A stretch of DNA of 64,000 nt from the NCBI GenBank assembly GCA_029558905.1, contig JAKQCX010000015.1:62001-126000 (forward strand), in the 5' to 3' direction. This document shows, in pieces, positions 53,148 through 63,209 of this stretch (positions within the stretch are counted from its first letter, which is position 1; each line of letters begins with the position of its first letter). The notes beneath the pieces were generated by a model. It was not told the DNA's origin, searched no databases, and was given only the letters and a program-made list of their open reading frames with translations. The DNA comes from Pseudomonadota bacterium. GTDB taxonomy: Bacteria; Pseudomonadota; Gammaproteobacteria; Burkholderiales; Thiobacillaceae. Made by a program: the position numbers and the translations under genes.

Positions 53148-55195
53148 GCCCTCACCATCTCCTCGGGGGCCAGCGGCAACTGGATCGTGAAGCGGGTGCC
53201 CTGGCCCAGCACGCTGTCCACCATGACCTTGCCTCCCAACTCCTGGATATATTCACGACATTCATACGCGCCTATGCCCATGCCCGTGCCCTTGGTGGAG
53301 GTAAAGGGGCGGAACAGGCGCTCGCGCATGAAGGCCCCATCCATGCCGCAACCGGTGTCCTCGACGTGGATGATCCCCCATGCCGCTTCGCGGCGCAGTG
53401 TAACATCCACGCTGCCGGTGTAAGGGGTGGCCTCGATGGCGTTTTGCACGATGTGGCCGATGACCCGGATGAGCTTGTCCGCCTCGGCCCGCACCCGCAG
53501 CCCGGATGCCTGGATGGACAGGCTGGGTTTGAGGCTGAAGGCGCTCTTGCTGGCGATCACCTCCCGCAGGAGATCATCCAGGACAAGCCGTCCGGCGGCC
53601 GCGGGCACGGGTGCGTCGCGCAGCTTGGCCAGCATGCGGTTCATGCGCGCCACCGAGCTTTCGATGGTGGCCAGCATGTCCTCCTGGAACTCGGGGTTGT
53701 GGCGGTGTTTTTCCGCATTGGCCAGGAGCAGGGAGAGCTGCGCCACCAGGTTCTTGATGTCGTGCACCACGAAGGCGGCGGCGCGGTTGAAGGACTCGAA
53801 CTGACGTGCCACGGTCAGTGCCTCCGCGGCCTGGGCCTGGGCCAGATGGGCCGTGGCCTGGCGGGCGGCGGTCTTGAGCAGGTCGCTCACCTCCCAGTTG
53901 AAGCTGACCTTGCCCAGAGAGGGGGCCAGCACCATGAAGCCCAGCATGCGCTCGTGCCAGAGCAGGGGCACAGTCAGCCAGGCCTCGCGCCAGTCCCGCA
54001 GCCACCGTGGGGGGCTGACGCCCTCCATACTGTTGGGGTCGGCGCGATACGCATCCAGGTCCAGCACCCAGTTGCGGCTTTCCATGAAGCGCACGAATTC
54101 GTCCTCGGCGGCGATGCGCTCGTCCAGCGCGCCCAGGTTCCAGACCGCGGCGCGCTGGTAGTCTCCATTCTCCATGCGCAGCCACAGGGCGGCCCCGGGG
54201 CTGTCCACCAGCCGGGCCATGGCTTGCAGGGCGCGTTCGTGCGGACGGCTGCCCGGCTCTCCCTCGGTGAGCAGGGAGGTGAAGCGCAGCCATTCCTCCC
54301 GGTAGTCGTAGCGATAGCGGAAAAAATGCTTGGACAGGAAGACCCGCAGCCGTGCCCGGGCCGTGCCCGAAGACACCGCCAGCAGCAGGAGCAGCACCGC
54401 CGCGAACAGGAACACGGTCTGCAGGATGCGGCCCCAGTCGCCGCCCGCCAGGCGGATGTAGTAGCCCGCAGCCGCCATGAGCAGGAGATAGACCCCCGTA
54501 CCCAGCAGGGTGACGGTATGGAAGACCATGCGATGCGAGATGGCCATCTTCAGGTCGGTCTGGATGCGGCGCTTGAGGGAAACCCAGATGAGCGGCACCA
54601 GCAGGGCGTTGATCAGGCCACGGGCCTTCCAGGCATCGCCATCGTAGGCCGCGAACAGCATGGCCTCCGAGTAAAGGTAGAAGTCGAAGATGAAGGCGCT
54701 GCCCAGGGCCAGGCACAGATATTTGATTGCCCAGCGCTCCTGCGGGGTGGAGTTGCGGTAGAACTGCTCCACCAGCACCAGGCCGGACACCGCCAGCACG
54801 GCGGGCATGACGGCGTTGGCCCAATACACCAGGGAAGGATGGGGATGGATCAGGCTCGCGGACTGGAAAAGCGCGGCCAGGCCCGCCAGCCAGACCAGGG
54901 TCTTGCCCAGGAAGGCCAGGTTGTCCTCGGCCTGGGTCTTGCGGCGCAGGGCGCGCAGGTTGCGCCACAGGTACCAGATCCATACCAGGTCCCGACCCAG
55001 CTCTGCTACCCGGGCCAGTTCACGGCCGGCCTGGAGCACGGATTCCAGGGCCACGATGCCGGCCCACAGGGCACTGGCCAGAGCCGGCACCGCCACGCCA
55101 GGAACGCCCGGTGGACCATCCCGGCCGCGGGAGGCCAGGCCCAGCAACAGGAAGGTGATGGCGGCCAGGCCGTAACTCAGGGCCGCCAGGTCCAC
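53144..55195 (-). CDS. prsK: PEP-CTERM system histidine kinase PrsK
   Basis: 683 residues from GTG 55195. The N-terminal ~290 residues are a membrane domain of about eight to ten segments; a GAF-like region, an H-box (FVVHDIKNLVAQLSLLLANAEKH) and an ATPase domain (DTGCGMD; GTGMGIGAYECREYI) follow. It is the cognate kinase of PrsR; the signal is unknown. The start is two bases from the sugar transferase stop. Confidence 0.96.
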   Translation of the reverse strand: MDLAALSYGLAAITFLLLGLASRGRDGPPGVPGVAVPALASALWAGIVALESVLQAGRELARVAELGRDLVWIWYLWRNLRALRRKTQAEDNLAFLGKTLVWLAGLAALFQSASLIHPHPSLVYWANAVMPAVLAVSGLVLVEQFYRNSTPQERWAIKYLCLALGSAFIFDFYLYSEAMLFAAYDGDAWKARGLINALLVPLIWVSLKRRIQTDLKMAISHRMVFHTVTLLGTGVYLLLMAAAGYYIRLAGGDWGRILQTVFLFAAVLLLLLAVSSGTARARLRVFLSKHFFRYRYDYREEWLRFTSLLTEGEPGSRPHERALQAMARLVDSPGAALWLRMENGDYQRAAVWNLGALDERIAAEDEFVRFMESRNWVLDLDAYRADPNSMEGVSPPRWLRDWREAWLTVPLLWHERMLGFMVLAPSLGKVSFNWEVSDLLKTAARQATAHLAQAQAAEALTVARQFESFNRAAAFVVHDIKNLVAQLSLLLANAEKHRHNPEFQEDMLATIESSVARMNRMLAKLRDAPVPAAAGRLVLDDLLREVIASKSAFSLKPSLSIQASGLRVRAEADKLIRVIGHIVQNAIEATPYTGSVDVTLRREAAWGIIHVEDTGCGMDGAFMRERLFRPFTSTKGTGMGIGAYECREYIQELGGKVMVDSVLGQGTRFTIQLPLAPEEMVRA

Positions 55196-55196
55196 G

Positions 55197-56579
55197 TCAG
55201 CGCACCCCTTTGCCCAGCACCACCACCTGGGCCGTCTGCAGCAGGATCATGAGATCCAGGAACAGGCTGTGGTTTTTCACGTAATAGAGGTCGAACTGCA
55301 GTTTCTGCATGGCATCCTCGACGCTGGCGCCGTAGGGAAAGCGCACCTGTGCCCAGCCGGTGATGCCCGGCTTGACGCTGTGACGTGCATGGTAATAGGG
55401 GATCTGCTCCGCCAGCTCTCTGACGAAGTAGGGGCGTTCGGGCCGGGGGCCCACGAAGCTCATGTGCCCCAGGAAGACGTTCAGGATCTGGGGCAGCTCG
55501 TCGATGCGGGTGCGGCGGATGAGGCGCCCCACCCGGGTGGTGCGGTCGTCGTTCTTGCGCGCCCAGACCGGTGCGCCCTGTTTCTCCGCATCCACGCGCA
55601 TGCTGCGGAATTTGTAGATGGTGAAGGGCTGTCCGAACTGCCCCACCCTCTCCTGGGTGTAAAACACCGGACCCTTGCTTTCCAGACGGATGAGCAGGGC
55701 GGTGAGCAGCATGAGGGGAAAGAGCGCCAGCAGGAAGGCGCCGCTGATCATCAGATCGAAGGCGCGCTTGACCACGTCCCTTCTTGACCCCTGGCTGAAA
55801 CCCTCGGAAAAGATGATCCAGCTGGCATTGGTGGATTCCAGGGGCAGGATGCCGGTCTGCTGTTCGAAAAAGGCGGGCAGGTCCACGATTTCCATGCCGC
55901 GCAGCTTGCACTCCAGGAGTTCGCCTATGGGCAGGCCGCCTCCGCGTCTCTCGCGGATGGCGACGATGATGTCGCTGACGCCATGCCGCAGGGCAATGTC
56001 ATACAGCCGGTCCTCATCGTGGATCAGGCGGTCATGCGGCACGTAGCTGTGGGTGGTGCCCATGGGCAGGTAGCCCACGATATGGATACCCTGGGCTTCA
56101 CCGCTGTTGGCGAGGTCTTCGATCCTGGCCGCCCGGCTGCCGGTGCCCACCACCAGCACGCGCTTCTTGAACAGGGTGGTCTTGCCCCATTCCATGAACA
56201 GTAAACGCACCAGAATGGCGCTGAAGCCCACCAGGGCCATGCCGACGAAGAACTCCGTCCCGCTTGGAAACAGGCCGGGCACGAGACTGGCACCCGCCGC
56301 GAGGATGAGCGCCCCTACCAGGAGGCTGCCCAGGATACGGATGAGCAGGCTTTTCACACCGGTCGTCCATTCCCAGCCGTACAGCCCGAACAGGGAATTC
56401 AACAGGCTGAACAACACGGCGAACAGCCAGGGCTTGTAGGCGGACCAGGATGTCGCATCCAGACCGTATTCCCCATGCTGGAGCGTGCTGAAATGGGCCA
56501 CGAGGAAGAACAGCACGAATTCCGCGCCCGCCAACAGGGCAAGGCTCAAGGGGATGTAATGGCGAAAGAATCGGATCAT
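55197..56579 (-). CDS. PEP-CTERM/XrtA-associated polyprenyl-phosphate sugar transferase
   Basis: 460 residues. About four N-terminal membrane segments, a Rossmann-like middle (KRVLVVGTGSRAARIEDLA), and the bacterial sugar transferase domain (KRAFDLMISGAFLLALFPLM, then KFRSMRVDAEKQGAPVWARK and GPRPERPYF). It attaches the first sugar phosphate to undecaprenyl phosphate to begin exopolysaccharide repeat synthesis. It is the first gene of the minus-strand block; exosortase and the other Eps genes are not in the window. Confidence 0.94.
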   Translation of the reverse strand: MIRFFRHYIPLSLALLAGAEFVLFFLVAHFSTLQHGEYGLDATSWSAYKPWLFAVLFSLLNSLFGLYGWEWTTGVKSLLIRILGSLLVGALILAAGASLVPGLFPSGTEFFVGMALVGFSAILVRLLFMEWGKTTLFKKRVLVVGTGSRAARIEDLANSGEAQGIHIVGYLPMGTTHSYVPHDRLIHDEDRLYDIALRHGVSDIIVAIRERRGGGLPIGELLECKLRGMEIVDLPAFFEQQTGILPLESTNASWIIFSEGFSQGSRRDVVKRAFDLMISGAFLLALFPLMLLTALLIRLESKGPVFYTQERVGQFGQPFTIYKFRSMRVDAEKQGAPVWARKNDDRTTRVGRLIRRTRIDELPQILNVFLGHMSFVGPRPERPYFVRELAEQIPYYHARHSVKPGITGWAQVRFPYGASVEDAMQKLQFDLYYVKNHSLFLDLMILLQTAQVVVLGKGVR

Positions 56580-56843
56580 GCAACCACTGGGGCGTCGGTA
56601 TGTCGAATGGGTTCCAGCCGGGGGCCGCTAGTGTAACCGTCCGCCGATGAGGTCGCGTTGCGCCGCGACCACGTGTCGCCAGGCAAGCGTCGTGCATGGG
56701 GGGTGTTCCCGAGTGGCCCGCTAACCCTGTAACGGCATTTCAGGGTATTTTCCTGAGGCCCTTGCGCAAGGGGGCATGAGCATGGCCGGTACGGCTCGCA
56801 CCGTCCGCCGCGAGATCATCCACGCACAGGACTTCCAGGATAA

Positions 56844-57461
56844 ATGAGCAACTCCCCCAGGTCGCGCGCATCCCCATTCAGGGCCTTGCTGGCGGGAATC
56901 ATCGTCGGCGCAGCGGGGGGGATGACGGGCATGTACATGCATATGCGCAACCCGGCGCCGGCACCCGAAACCCGCTTGGCCGCCGCGGGCGAATGCGACG
57001 GCCGCGCTTCGGGTGATCGCTCGGACACCCAGGAGCCAGGCAGACAGGCCAAGGATTTCGATTTCTACGGCGTGCTGGAGAACGTGCCCGTCCCGCCCAC
57101 GCGCCCCGACCTGGAGCGTCCGCCCCTGCCACCGGTCGTGGATGTCCCGGCCCACCCCTCGAAACCCGGCACACCTCCCGCGCCCGCCGCATCCCCCGCG
57201 CCCGCCGCGCCCGCCGCGCAGGCAGACCCCATTTACCTGCAGATGGCCTCGTTCAAGACACCCGAGGAGGCCGAGGCACTGAAGGCGCGCCTCGCCCTGG
57301 CCGGGCAGAACACGCGTGTGGTCGCCATGGAGCTGCCGGACAAGGGCACTTATTACCGGGTGCGTGTCGGCCCCTTCGCCGACAAGGAGGAGGCTCTGCA
57401 GGCCGGCCTGCGCATGCAGCAGGCCGGAATCGACCCCGGCGGCGCCCTGCTGGTGCACTGA
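56844..57461 (+). CDS. SPOR-domain protein
   Basis: 205 residues. A single N-terminal membrane segment (about 14-33), a Pro-rich linker, and a C-terminal SPOR domain (about 130-205, PIYLQMASFKTPEEAEALKARLALAGQ...YYRVRVGPFADKEEA). It binds denuded peptidoglycan and is usually found at the division septum. In many betaproteobacteria this gene follows argS; here argS is not adjacent. Confidence 0.93.
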   Translation: MSNSPRSRASPFRALLAGIIVGAAGGMTGMYMHMRNPAPAPETRLAAAGECDGRASGDRSDTQEPGRQAKDFDFYGVLENVPVPPTRPDLERPPLPPVVDVPAHPSKPGTPPAPAASPAPAAPAAQADPIYLQMASFKTPEEAEALKARLALAGQNTRVVAMELPDKGTYYRVRVGPFADKEEALQAGLRMQQAGIDPGGALLVH

Positions 57462-57527
57462 GCCCTGCGCGCAAGGCAGGGGCCTGGGGTGCAGGACCCG
57501 TGCGGCTGCGGTGCCCGCCGGGGGGTG

Positions 57528-59513
57528 TCAGCGCACCACTTCCTTCAACTGGTCCAGGATCGCGGGGTTTTCCAGGGTGGAGATGTCCTGGGTGATTTCC
57601 TCGCCCTTGGCCAGGGCGCGCAACAGACGGCGCATGATCTTGCCGGAGCGGGTCTTGGGCAGGTTGTCGCCGAAACGGATTTCATCCGGCTTGGCGATGG
57701 GGCCGATTTCATGGCCCACATGACGGCGCAGCTCGTCGACGATCTGCCTGGCCTCCTCGCCCGTGGGACGGGCACGCTTCAGGACCACGAAGGCGGCGAT
57801 GGCCTCGCCCTTGACGTCATGGGGCTTGCCCACCACGGCGGCTTCCGCCACCAGGGGATGGGACACCAGGGCGGATTCGATCTCCATGGTGCCCAGGCGA
57901 TGGCCGGACACGTTCAGTACGTCGTCGATGCGTCCCATGATGGTGAAGTAACCCGTCTCCTGGTCACGCACGGCGCCGTCGCCGGCCAGGTAGACGCCTC
58001 CCAGCTCCTCAGGGAAATAGCCTTTCCGGAAGCGTTCGGGATTGCGCCAGATGGTGCGGATCATGGCCGGCCAGGGTTTCTTGATGACCAGGAAGCCTCC
58101 GTGTCCCCATGCCACGTCGTGGCCGGCCTCGTCCACCACCTGCGCCATGATGCCGGGCAAGGGCAGGGTGCAGGAACCGGGCACCGTGGGGGTGGCGCCC
58201 GGCAGGGGGGCGATCATGTGGGCGCCGGTCTCGGTCTGCCACCAGGTATCCACGATGGGACAGCGCCCCAGCCCCACCGCCTCGTGGTACCACATCCAGG
58301 CCTCGGGGTTGATGGGCTCGCCCACGGTACCCAGCAGACGCAGGCTGGACAGGTCGAACTTGCCTGGCGCTACCTCCGGGTTGCCGTTGGCGATCTTGAT
58401 GAGCGAGCGGATGGCAGTGGGGGCGGTGTAGAAGATGGACACCCCGTGGGTCTGGATCATGCGCCAGAAGCGGCCACCATCCGGGTAGGTGGGGATGCCC
58501 TCGAACACCACCTGGGTGGCGCCGCAGGCCAGGGGGCCGTAGACCACGTAGGTGTGGCCCGTGACCCAGCCGATGTCGGCAGTGCACCAGAACACGTCGT
58601 CGGGCTTCAAGTCGAAGGTCCACCTGGTGGTCAGCACTGCCTGCAACAGGTAACCGCCGGTGGCGTGCTGCACCCCCTTGGGCGTGCCGGTGGAGCCGGA
58701 GGTGTAGAGCAGGAACAGCGGGTGTTCGGCCTCCACCCATTCCGGCTCGCATACCTCGGACTGGCCCTGTTCCACGTCATGCCACCAGATGTCCCGCGTC
58801 TCGTTCCAGGCACAATCGACAGCGGCGCGCCTGTACACCAGCACGTGCCGCACACTGTCGCAGCCCCCCATGTCCAGGGCCTCGTCCACGGCCGGTTTCA
58901 GGGGCAGGGCCTTGCCGCCCCGGTACTGCGCATCGGCGGTGATCACCATCACCGCTCCGGCATCGCGGATGCGGTCGTGCAGGGAGTGGGCGGAAAAGCC
59001 GCCGAACACCACCGAATGCGTGGCGCCGATGCGGGCACAGGCCTGCATGGCGACCACGCCCTCGATGGACATGGGCAGGTAGATGACGATCCGGTCGCCC
59101 TTCTGCACACCCAGGGACTTCAAGGTATTGGCGAAGCGCGCGGTACGGGCCAGGAGCTCCTTGTAGGTGACACGGGTCACCAGGCCGTCATCGGCCTCGA
59201 AGATGAGCGCGGTCTTGTCGCCCAGACCCGCTTCCACGTGGCGGTCCAGACAGTTGTAGGAAGCATTCAGGCGGCCATCCGCGAACCACTTGTAGAACGG
59301 TGCGTCGCTTTCATCCAGGATCTGGGTGAAAGGCTGCTGCCAGGTCAGATGTTCACGCGCCAGCCGGGCCCAGAAGCCTTCATAGTCGGTGTCGGCTTCG
59401 TCCACCAGGGCCTGGTAGGCCTGCATGCCGGATATGGTGGCTTGCGCCTTGAAGGCATCCGCAGGTGGAAATTTCCGGTGTTCCTGCAGGACGGACTCGA
59501 TGCTGCTGCTCAT
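57528..59513 (-). CDS. acs: Acetyl-CoA synthetase
   Basis: 661 residues from ATG 59513; an ATG at 59528 adds five. The adenylate-forming motif [11 protein letters not shown], the hinge [13 protein letters not shown] and the lysine in [11 protein letters not shown] (the regulatory acetylation site) are intact. It makes acetyl-CoA from acetate, ATP and CoA via acetyl-AMP. Convergent with the SPOR gene and divergent from glnE. Confidence 0.97.
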   Translation of the reverse strand: MSSSIESVLQEHRKFPPADAFKAQATISGMQAYQALVDEADTDYEGFWARLAREHLTWQQPFTQILDESDAPFYKWFADGRLNASYNCLDRHVEAGLGDKTALIFEADDGLVTRVTYKELLARTARFANTLKSLGVQKGDRIVIYLPMSIEGVVAMQACARIGATHSVVFGGFSAHSLHDRIRDAGAVMVITADAQYRGGKALPLKPAVDEALDMGGCDSVRHVLVYRRAAVDCAWNETRDIWWHDVEQGQSEVCEPEWVEAEHPLFLLYTSGSTGTPKGVQHATGGYLLQAVLTTRWTFDLKPDDVFWCTADIGWVTGHTYVVYGPLACGATQVVFEGIPTYPDGGRFWRMIQTHGVSIFYTAPTAIRSLIKIANGNPEVAPGKFDLSSLRLLGTVGEPINPEAWMWYHEAVGLGRCPIVDTWWQTETGAHMIAPLPGATPTVPGSCTLPLPGIMAQVVDEAGHDVAWGHGGFLVIKKPWPAMIRTIWRNPERFRKGYFPEELGGVYLAGDGAVRDQETGYFTIMGRIDDVLNVSGHRLGTMEIESALVSHPLVAEAAVVGKPHDVKGEAIAAFVVLKRARPTGEEARQIVDELRRHVGHEIGPIAKPDEIRFGDNLPKTRSGKIMRRLLRALAKGEEITQDISTLENPAILDQLKEVVR

Positions 59514-59626
59514 GACGCACTTCTCCATGCTGGCATTGGTGGGCGGTACCGGCCTCGCGACACGGTGCCGGAGTGACCCCTCCCGGGGGACCGGGCAAAA
59601 TTAGGCTACTTCCGACATTTTTTCAA

Positions 59627-62332
59627 ATGGCCATGCCGGCACGCACACACGTACTCATGCAACGGGCCCGGGATTACAGTCGCTGGCTGGCCCAGCGGCT
59701 CGCCGCGCGCCCCGAGCTGGAAGAGTGGCTGGCGCGCAGCGTGTCGGCACCCCTGCGACGGACCGAGATGCGTGCCTTTCTGGACTGCCCCATCGCCAGC
59801 GAGGCGGATCTGAAACGCCGTTTGCGTCAGCTGCGGGAACGCATCTTCGCGCACATCATGATCCGGGATCTGGGGGAGGCGGCGGACCTGACGGAGGTCA
59901 CGCGGGCCCTGACCGAGCTGGCGGAGGTGGCCGTGCATGCCGCGCTGGACTTCCTGCACCGGGATCTGGCGGAAATCCATGGCGAACCCCTGGACACCCA
60001 GGGCAGGACCCAGCGCATGCTCGTGGTGGGCATGGGCAAGCTGGGAGGCGGTGAGCTCAATGCCTCCTCGGACATCGACCTGATCTTCGTCTATCCGGAA
60101 GACGGCGAGACCGGCGGCCCACGCCCGTTGAGCAACCATGAATTCTTCACACGCCTTGGCAAGCGCCTCATCGCCGTGCTGGACGAGAAGACCGCCGACG
60201 GCTACGTGTTCCGGGTGGACATGCGTCTGCGGCCCTATGGCGAGGGTGGGCCGCTGGTATCCAGCTTCGCCATGCTGGAGGAATATTTCTATGCCCAGGC
60301 GCGGGAGTGGGAACGCTATGCCTGGATCAAGGCCCGGGTGCTGCCGGATGCCGCCGTGCCCGCCGCGCACGTGGACGAGCTGGAGGCCCTGCGCCAGCCC
60401 TTTGTGTTCCGCAAATACCTGGATTTCGGTGCGTTCGCCGCCATGCGCGCGCTGCACGCCCAGCTCCGCCGCGAGGTGGCGAGGAAGGACAGGCTGGACA
60501 ACATCAAGCTGGGGCCGGGAGGCATACGCGAGATCGAATTCATCGTCCAGGTGTTCCAACTCATACGCGGAGGCCGGCAACCCTCCCTGCGCATGCGTTC
60601 CACCCGCACCCTGCTGCACCAGCTTGCCGCCTACCAGTGGCTGCCCGAGGCCACCGCGGACGACCTGGAGGATACCTATGTCTTCCTGCGCAAGCTGGAA
60701 CACCGCCTGCAGTATGTGGACGATGCGCAGACCCAGGACCTGCCCGCGGGCCGGGAGGACCGCCAGCGCCTGGCGCATGCCATGGGCTTTGACGATTGGA
60801 GTGGCCTGTGGGCGGAACTGGGGCTGCGGCGCAAGCGCGTGGCGGGCCAGTTCGAGCAGGTATTCGGCGCGCCCCAGGAGGACCAGTCCGCGCATCCCCT
60901 GGCCGAGCTGTGGAGACGCCCGGACGAGGATGCCCTGGCGCATCTGCGTCGCTCCGGTTACCGGGAGGCGGAGTCCACGCTGGCGCAGCTGCACGCCTTT
61001 ACCCGCGGCAGCCGCTATGCCGGCCTGCCGGCACGCAGCAAGGAACTGCTGGATGGCCTGTTGCCACCCCTCATCGAGGTGGCGGGCGGTTTCGCCAACG
61101 CCGGCGACACCCTGGTCCGTATCCTCACCCTGCTGGAGGCCATCGCGCGTCGCGCGCCCTATCTGGCCCTGCTGCGCGAATATCCGCAGACCCTGACGCA
61201 GCTGGCGCGCATCCTCAGCGCCAGTCCCTGGGCCGCCCATTACCTCACGCGGCAACCCCACCTGCTGGATGAGCTACTGGACCCGCGCCAGCTCATGGCA
61301 CCACCGGACTGGGCACGTGCGCGTCAGGAACTGCGCCTCGAACTGGCGAATCTGGTGGGGGACGTGGAACGGCAGATGGATGTCCTGCGCCTCTTCAAGC
61401 AGTCCCGCACCTTTCACCTGCTGGCCCAGGACCTGGCCGGCCTGTGGAGCGTGGAAAAACTCTCCGACCACCTGTCCGATCTGGCGGACCTGCTGGTGGA
61501 CGCCACCCTTGGGCTGATCTGGGACAGCCTGGCGGACCGCCACCGTGACAGGCCGTCCTTCGCCGTCATGGCCTATGGCAAGCTGGGAGGCAAGGAGCTG
61601 GGCTATGCCTCGGACCTGGATCTGGTCTTCCTGCACGATGATCCCCACCCGGATGCCCAGGAAATTTACGCCCGTCTGGGGCGGCGCCTGAATACCTGGT
61701 TGTCCACGCTCACCCCCGCGGGCCAACTGTATGAAATCGACCTGCGTCTGCGGCCGGATGGCGTCTCGGGCATGCTGGTGAGCTCCGTGGAGGCCTTCGA
61801 GGACTACCAGCACCATCACGCCTGGACCTGGGAGCATCAGGCCCTCACCCGGGCCCGCTTCTGCTGTGGTGATGCGGCCGTGGGCCGGCGCTTCGAGCAG
61901 ATCCGCGAGGCGGTGCTGAGCCAGCCCCGCGACCTGGAGCGGCTGCGCGTCGAGGTCCTGGAGATGCGCCGGAAGATGCTGGACGGTCATCCCAACCCCA
62001 GCGGCCTGTTCGACCTGAAGCACGACCGGGGCGGTCTGGTGGACGTGGAATTCTGTGTGCAGTACCTGGTGTTGGCGCATGCCCATGCCCACCCGGAATT
62101 GACCGCCAATCTGGGAAATATCGCCCTGTTGCGCCGTGCCGGCGAGCTCGGCCTCATACCCGCCGATCTGGGCCGGGACGCGGGCGGCGCCTATCGGGAG
62201 CTGCGCCGGCGCCAGCACACCCTCAAGCTCCAGGGCCTGGAGCACGCGCGCGCCGGACACGGGGGGCTGGCCCAGGAGATCCAGAGTGTGCGCGGCCTGT
62301 GGCGCTACGTGTTCGGCGAGGAGATTTCATAG
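59627..62332 (+). CDS. glnE: Bifunctional glutamine synthetase adenylyltransferase/adenylyl-removing enzyme
   Basis: 901 residues from ATG 59627 (an ATG at 59633 removes two). Two nucleotidyltransferase domains are visible: GMGKLGGGELNASSDIDLIF (near 140, removing activity) and AYGKLGGKELGYASDLDLVF (near 645, adding activity), each followed by a GlnD/GlnE helical region. It adenylylates or deadenylylates glutamine synthetase in response to PII. It meets lipB tail to tail with a six-base overlap. Confidence 0.97.
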   Translation: MAMPARTHVLMQRARDYSRWLAQRLAARPELEEWLARSVSAPLRRTEMRAFLDCPIASEADLKRRLRQLRERIFAHIMIRDLGEAADLTEVTRALTELAEVAVHAALDFLHRDLAEIHGEPLDTQGRTQRMLVVGMGKLGGGELNASSDIDLIFVYPEDGETGGPRPLSNHEFFTRLGKRLIAVLDEKTADGYVFRVDMRLRPYGEGGPLVSSFAMLEEYFYAQAREWERYAWIKARVLPDAAVPAAHVDELEALRQPFVFRKYLDFGAFAAMRALHAQLRREVARKDRLDNIKLGPGGIREIEFIVQVFQLIRGGRQPSLRMRSTRTLLHQLAAYQWLPEATADDLEDTYVFLRKLEHRLQYVDDAQTQDLPAGREDRQRLAHAMGFDDWSGLWAELGLRRKRVAGQFEQVFGAPQEDQSAHPLAELWRRPDEDALAHLRRSGYREAESTLAQLHAFTRGSRYAGLPARSKELLDGLLPPLIEVAGGFANAGDTLVRILTLLEAIARRAPYLALLREYPQTLTQLARILSASPWAAHYLTRQPHLLDELLDPRQLMAPPDWARARQELRLELANLVGDVERQMDVLRLFKQSRTFHLLAQDLAGLWSVEKLSDHLSDLADLLVDATLGLIWDSLADRHRDRPSFAVMAYGKLGGKELGYASDLDLVFLHDDPHPDAQEIYARLGRRLNTWLSTLTPAGQLYEIDLRLRPDGVSGMLVSSVEAFEDYQHHHAWTWEHQALTRARFCCGDAAVGRRFEQIREAVLSQPRDLERLRVEVLEMRRKMLDGHPNPSGLFDLKHDRGGLVDVEFCVQYLVLAHAHAHPELTANLGNIALLRRAGELGLIPADLGRDAGGAYRELRRRQHTLKLQGLEHARAGHGGLAQEIQSVRGLWRYVFGEEIS

Positions 62333-62935
62333 TCGGTCGCGCACACATGCCAGCAGCGCCTCGCCGGCGGCATCCGGCGACAGATCCGGGGCCAGATCCA
62401 CGAGCCGGGTCACCGCCATGCCCGTGTGACCGCAGGGATGGATGGCCTGGAAGGGCGTCAGATCCAGGTCCACGTTCAGGGCCAGGCCATGGTAGGTGCA
62501 TCCGCCCCGCACGCGCAGTCCCAGAGCGGCAATCTTGGCGCCGCCGACATAGACGCCGGGAGCGCCTGGCAGACGTTCGCCGTGGAGGTCCTGCCGTGCC
62601 AGCATGTCGATGACGGCCTGTTCCATGCGCCACACCAATGCCTTCACGCCGTAGCCGCGGCGCCTCAGATCGAGCAGCAGGTAGATCACGGCCTGCCCGG
62701 GGCCGTGATAGGTGATCTGCCCGCCCCGGTCTATGGTCACGACCGGGATGTCCACCTCGCGCAGCAGATGCTCGCGCCTGCCCGCCTGGCCCAGGGTGTA
62801 GATCGGAGGATGCTGCAGCAGCCAGAGCTCGTCCGGGGTCCGCGGTGTGCGCCGGGCGGTGAAGTCCCGCATGGCCGCCAGGGTGGGGGCATAGGCCACC
62901 TGGCCCAGGCGGCGCAGGATCAGCTCGTCGGGCAC
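62327..62935 (-). CDS. lipB: Octanoyl-[acyl carrier protein]:protein octanoyltransferase LipB
   Basis: 202 residues from GTG 62935. RGGQITYHGPGQ, the Lys in GGAKIAALGLRV and the Cys in HPCG (the catalytic Cys/Lys pair) are intact. It transfers octanoate from ACP to lipoate-dependent enzymes; lipA would lie to the left in many relatives but is not seen here, where glnE intervenes. It follows ybeD by four bases. Confidence 0.97.
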   Translation of the reverse strand: MPDELILRRLGQVAYAPTLAAMRDFTARRTPRTPDELWLLQHPPIYTLGQAGRREHLLREVDIPVVTIDRGGQITYHGPGQAVIYLLLDLRRRGYGVKALVWRMEQAVIDMLARQDLHGERLPGAPGVYVGGAKIAALGLRVRGGCTYHGLALNVDLDLTPFQAIHPCGHTGMAVTRLVDLAPDLSPDAAGEALLACVRDRL

Positions 62936-62939
62936 CTGC

Positions 62940-63209
62940 TCAAAGCGCGAGCTTCACCAGCGGATGGGCGCTGAGCTCGCGGTAGAGATCATCCAGCTGC
63001 TGCCTGGATGTAGCCTGAATGGTGCAGGTGAGCGCCAGGTACCGTCCCCCCCGGGAGGCGCGCATTTCCATGGTTTCGGATGCAAAGTCCGGTGCGTGCC
63101 GCAGGACGATGGCCAGGATGTGCTGGGCGAAGTCGTCGCCGTGCCGGCCCATGACCTTGACGGGAAATTCGCAGGGGAAGGTCAGCTGGCTGTCGCGCGG
63201 AGTGCTCAT
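62940..63209 (-). CDS. ybeD: YbeD-like DUF493 protein
   Basis: 89 residues from ATG 63209, overlapping the dat stop by four bases. FPCEFPVKVMG at the start and the alpha/beta fold are typical of the YbeD/DUF493 family, a conserved neighbour of lipB. Its function is not established; an allosteric, ACT-like role in lipoate metabolism has been suggested. Confidence 0.93.
   Translation of the reverse strand: MSTPRDSQLTFPCEFPVKVMGRHGDDFAQHILAIVLRHAPDFASETMEMRASRGGRYLALTCTIQATSRQQLDDLYRELSAHPLVKLAL

Noticed and set aside
57463-57482. Hairpin CCCTGC / GCAGGG after the SPOR gene as a terminator.
   Set aside because: Only six base pairs and no T run follows.
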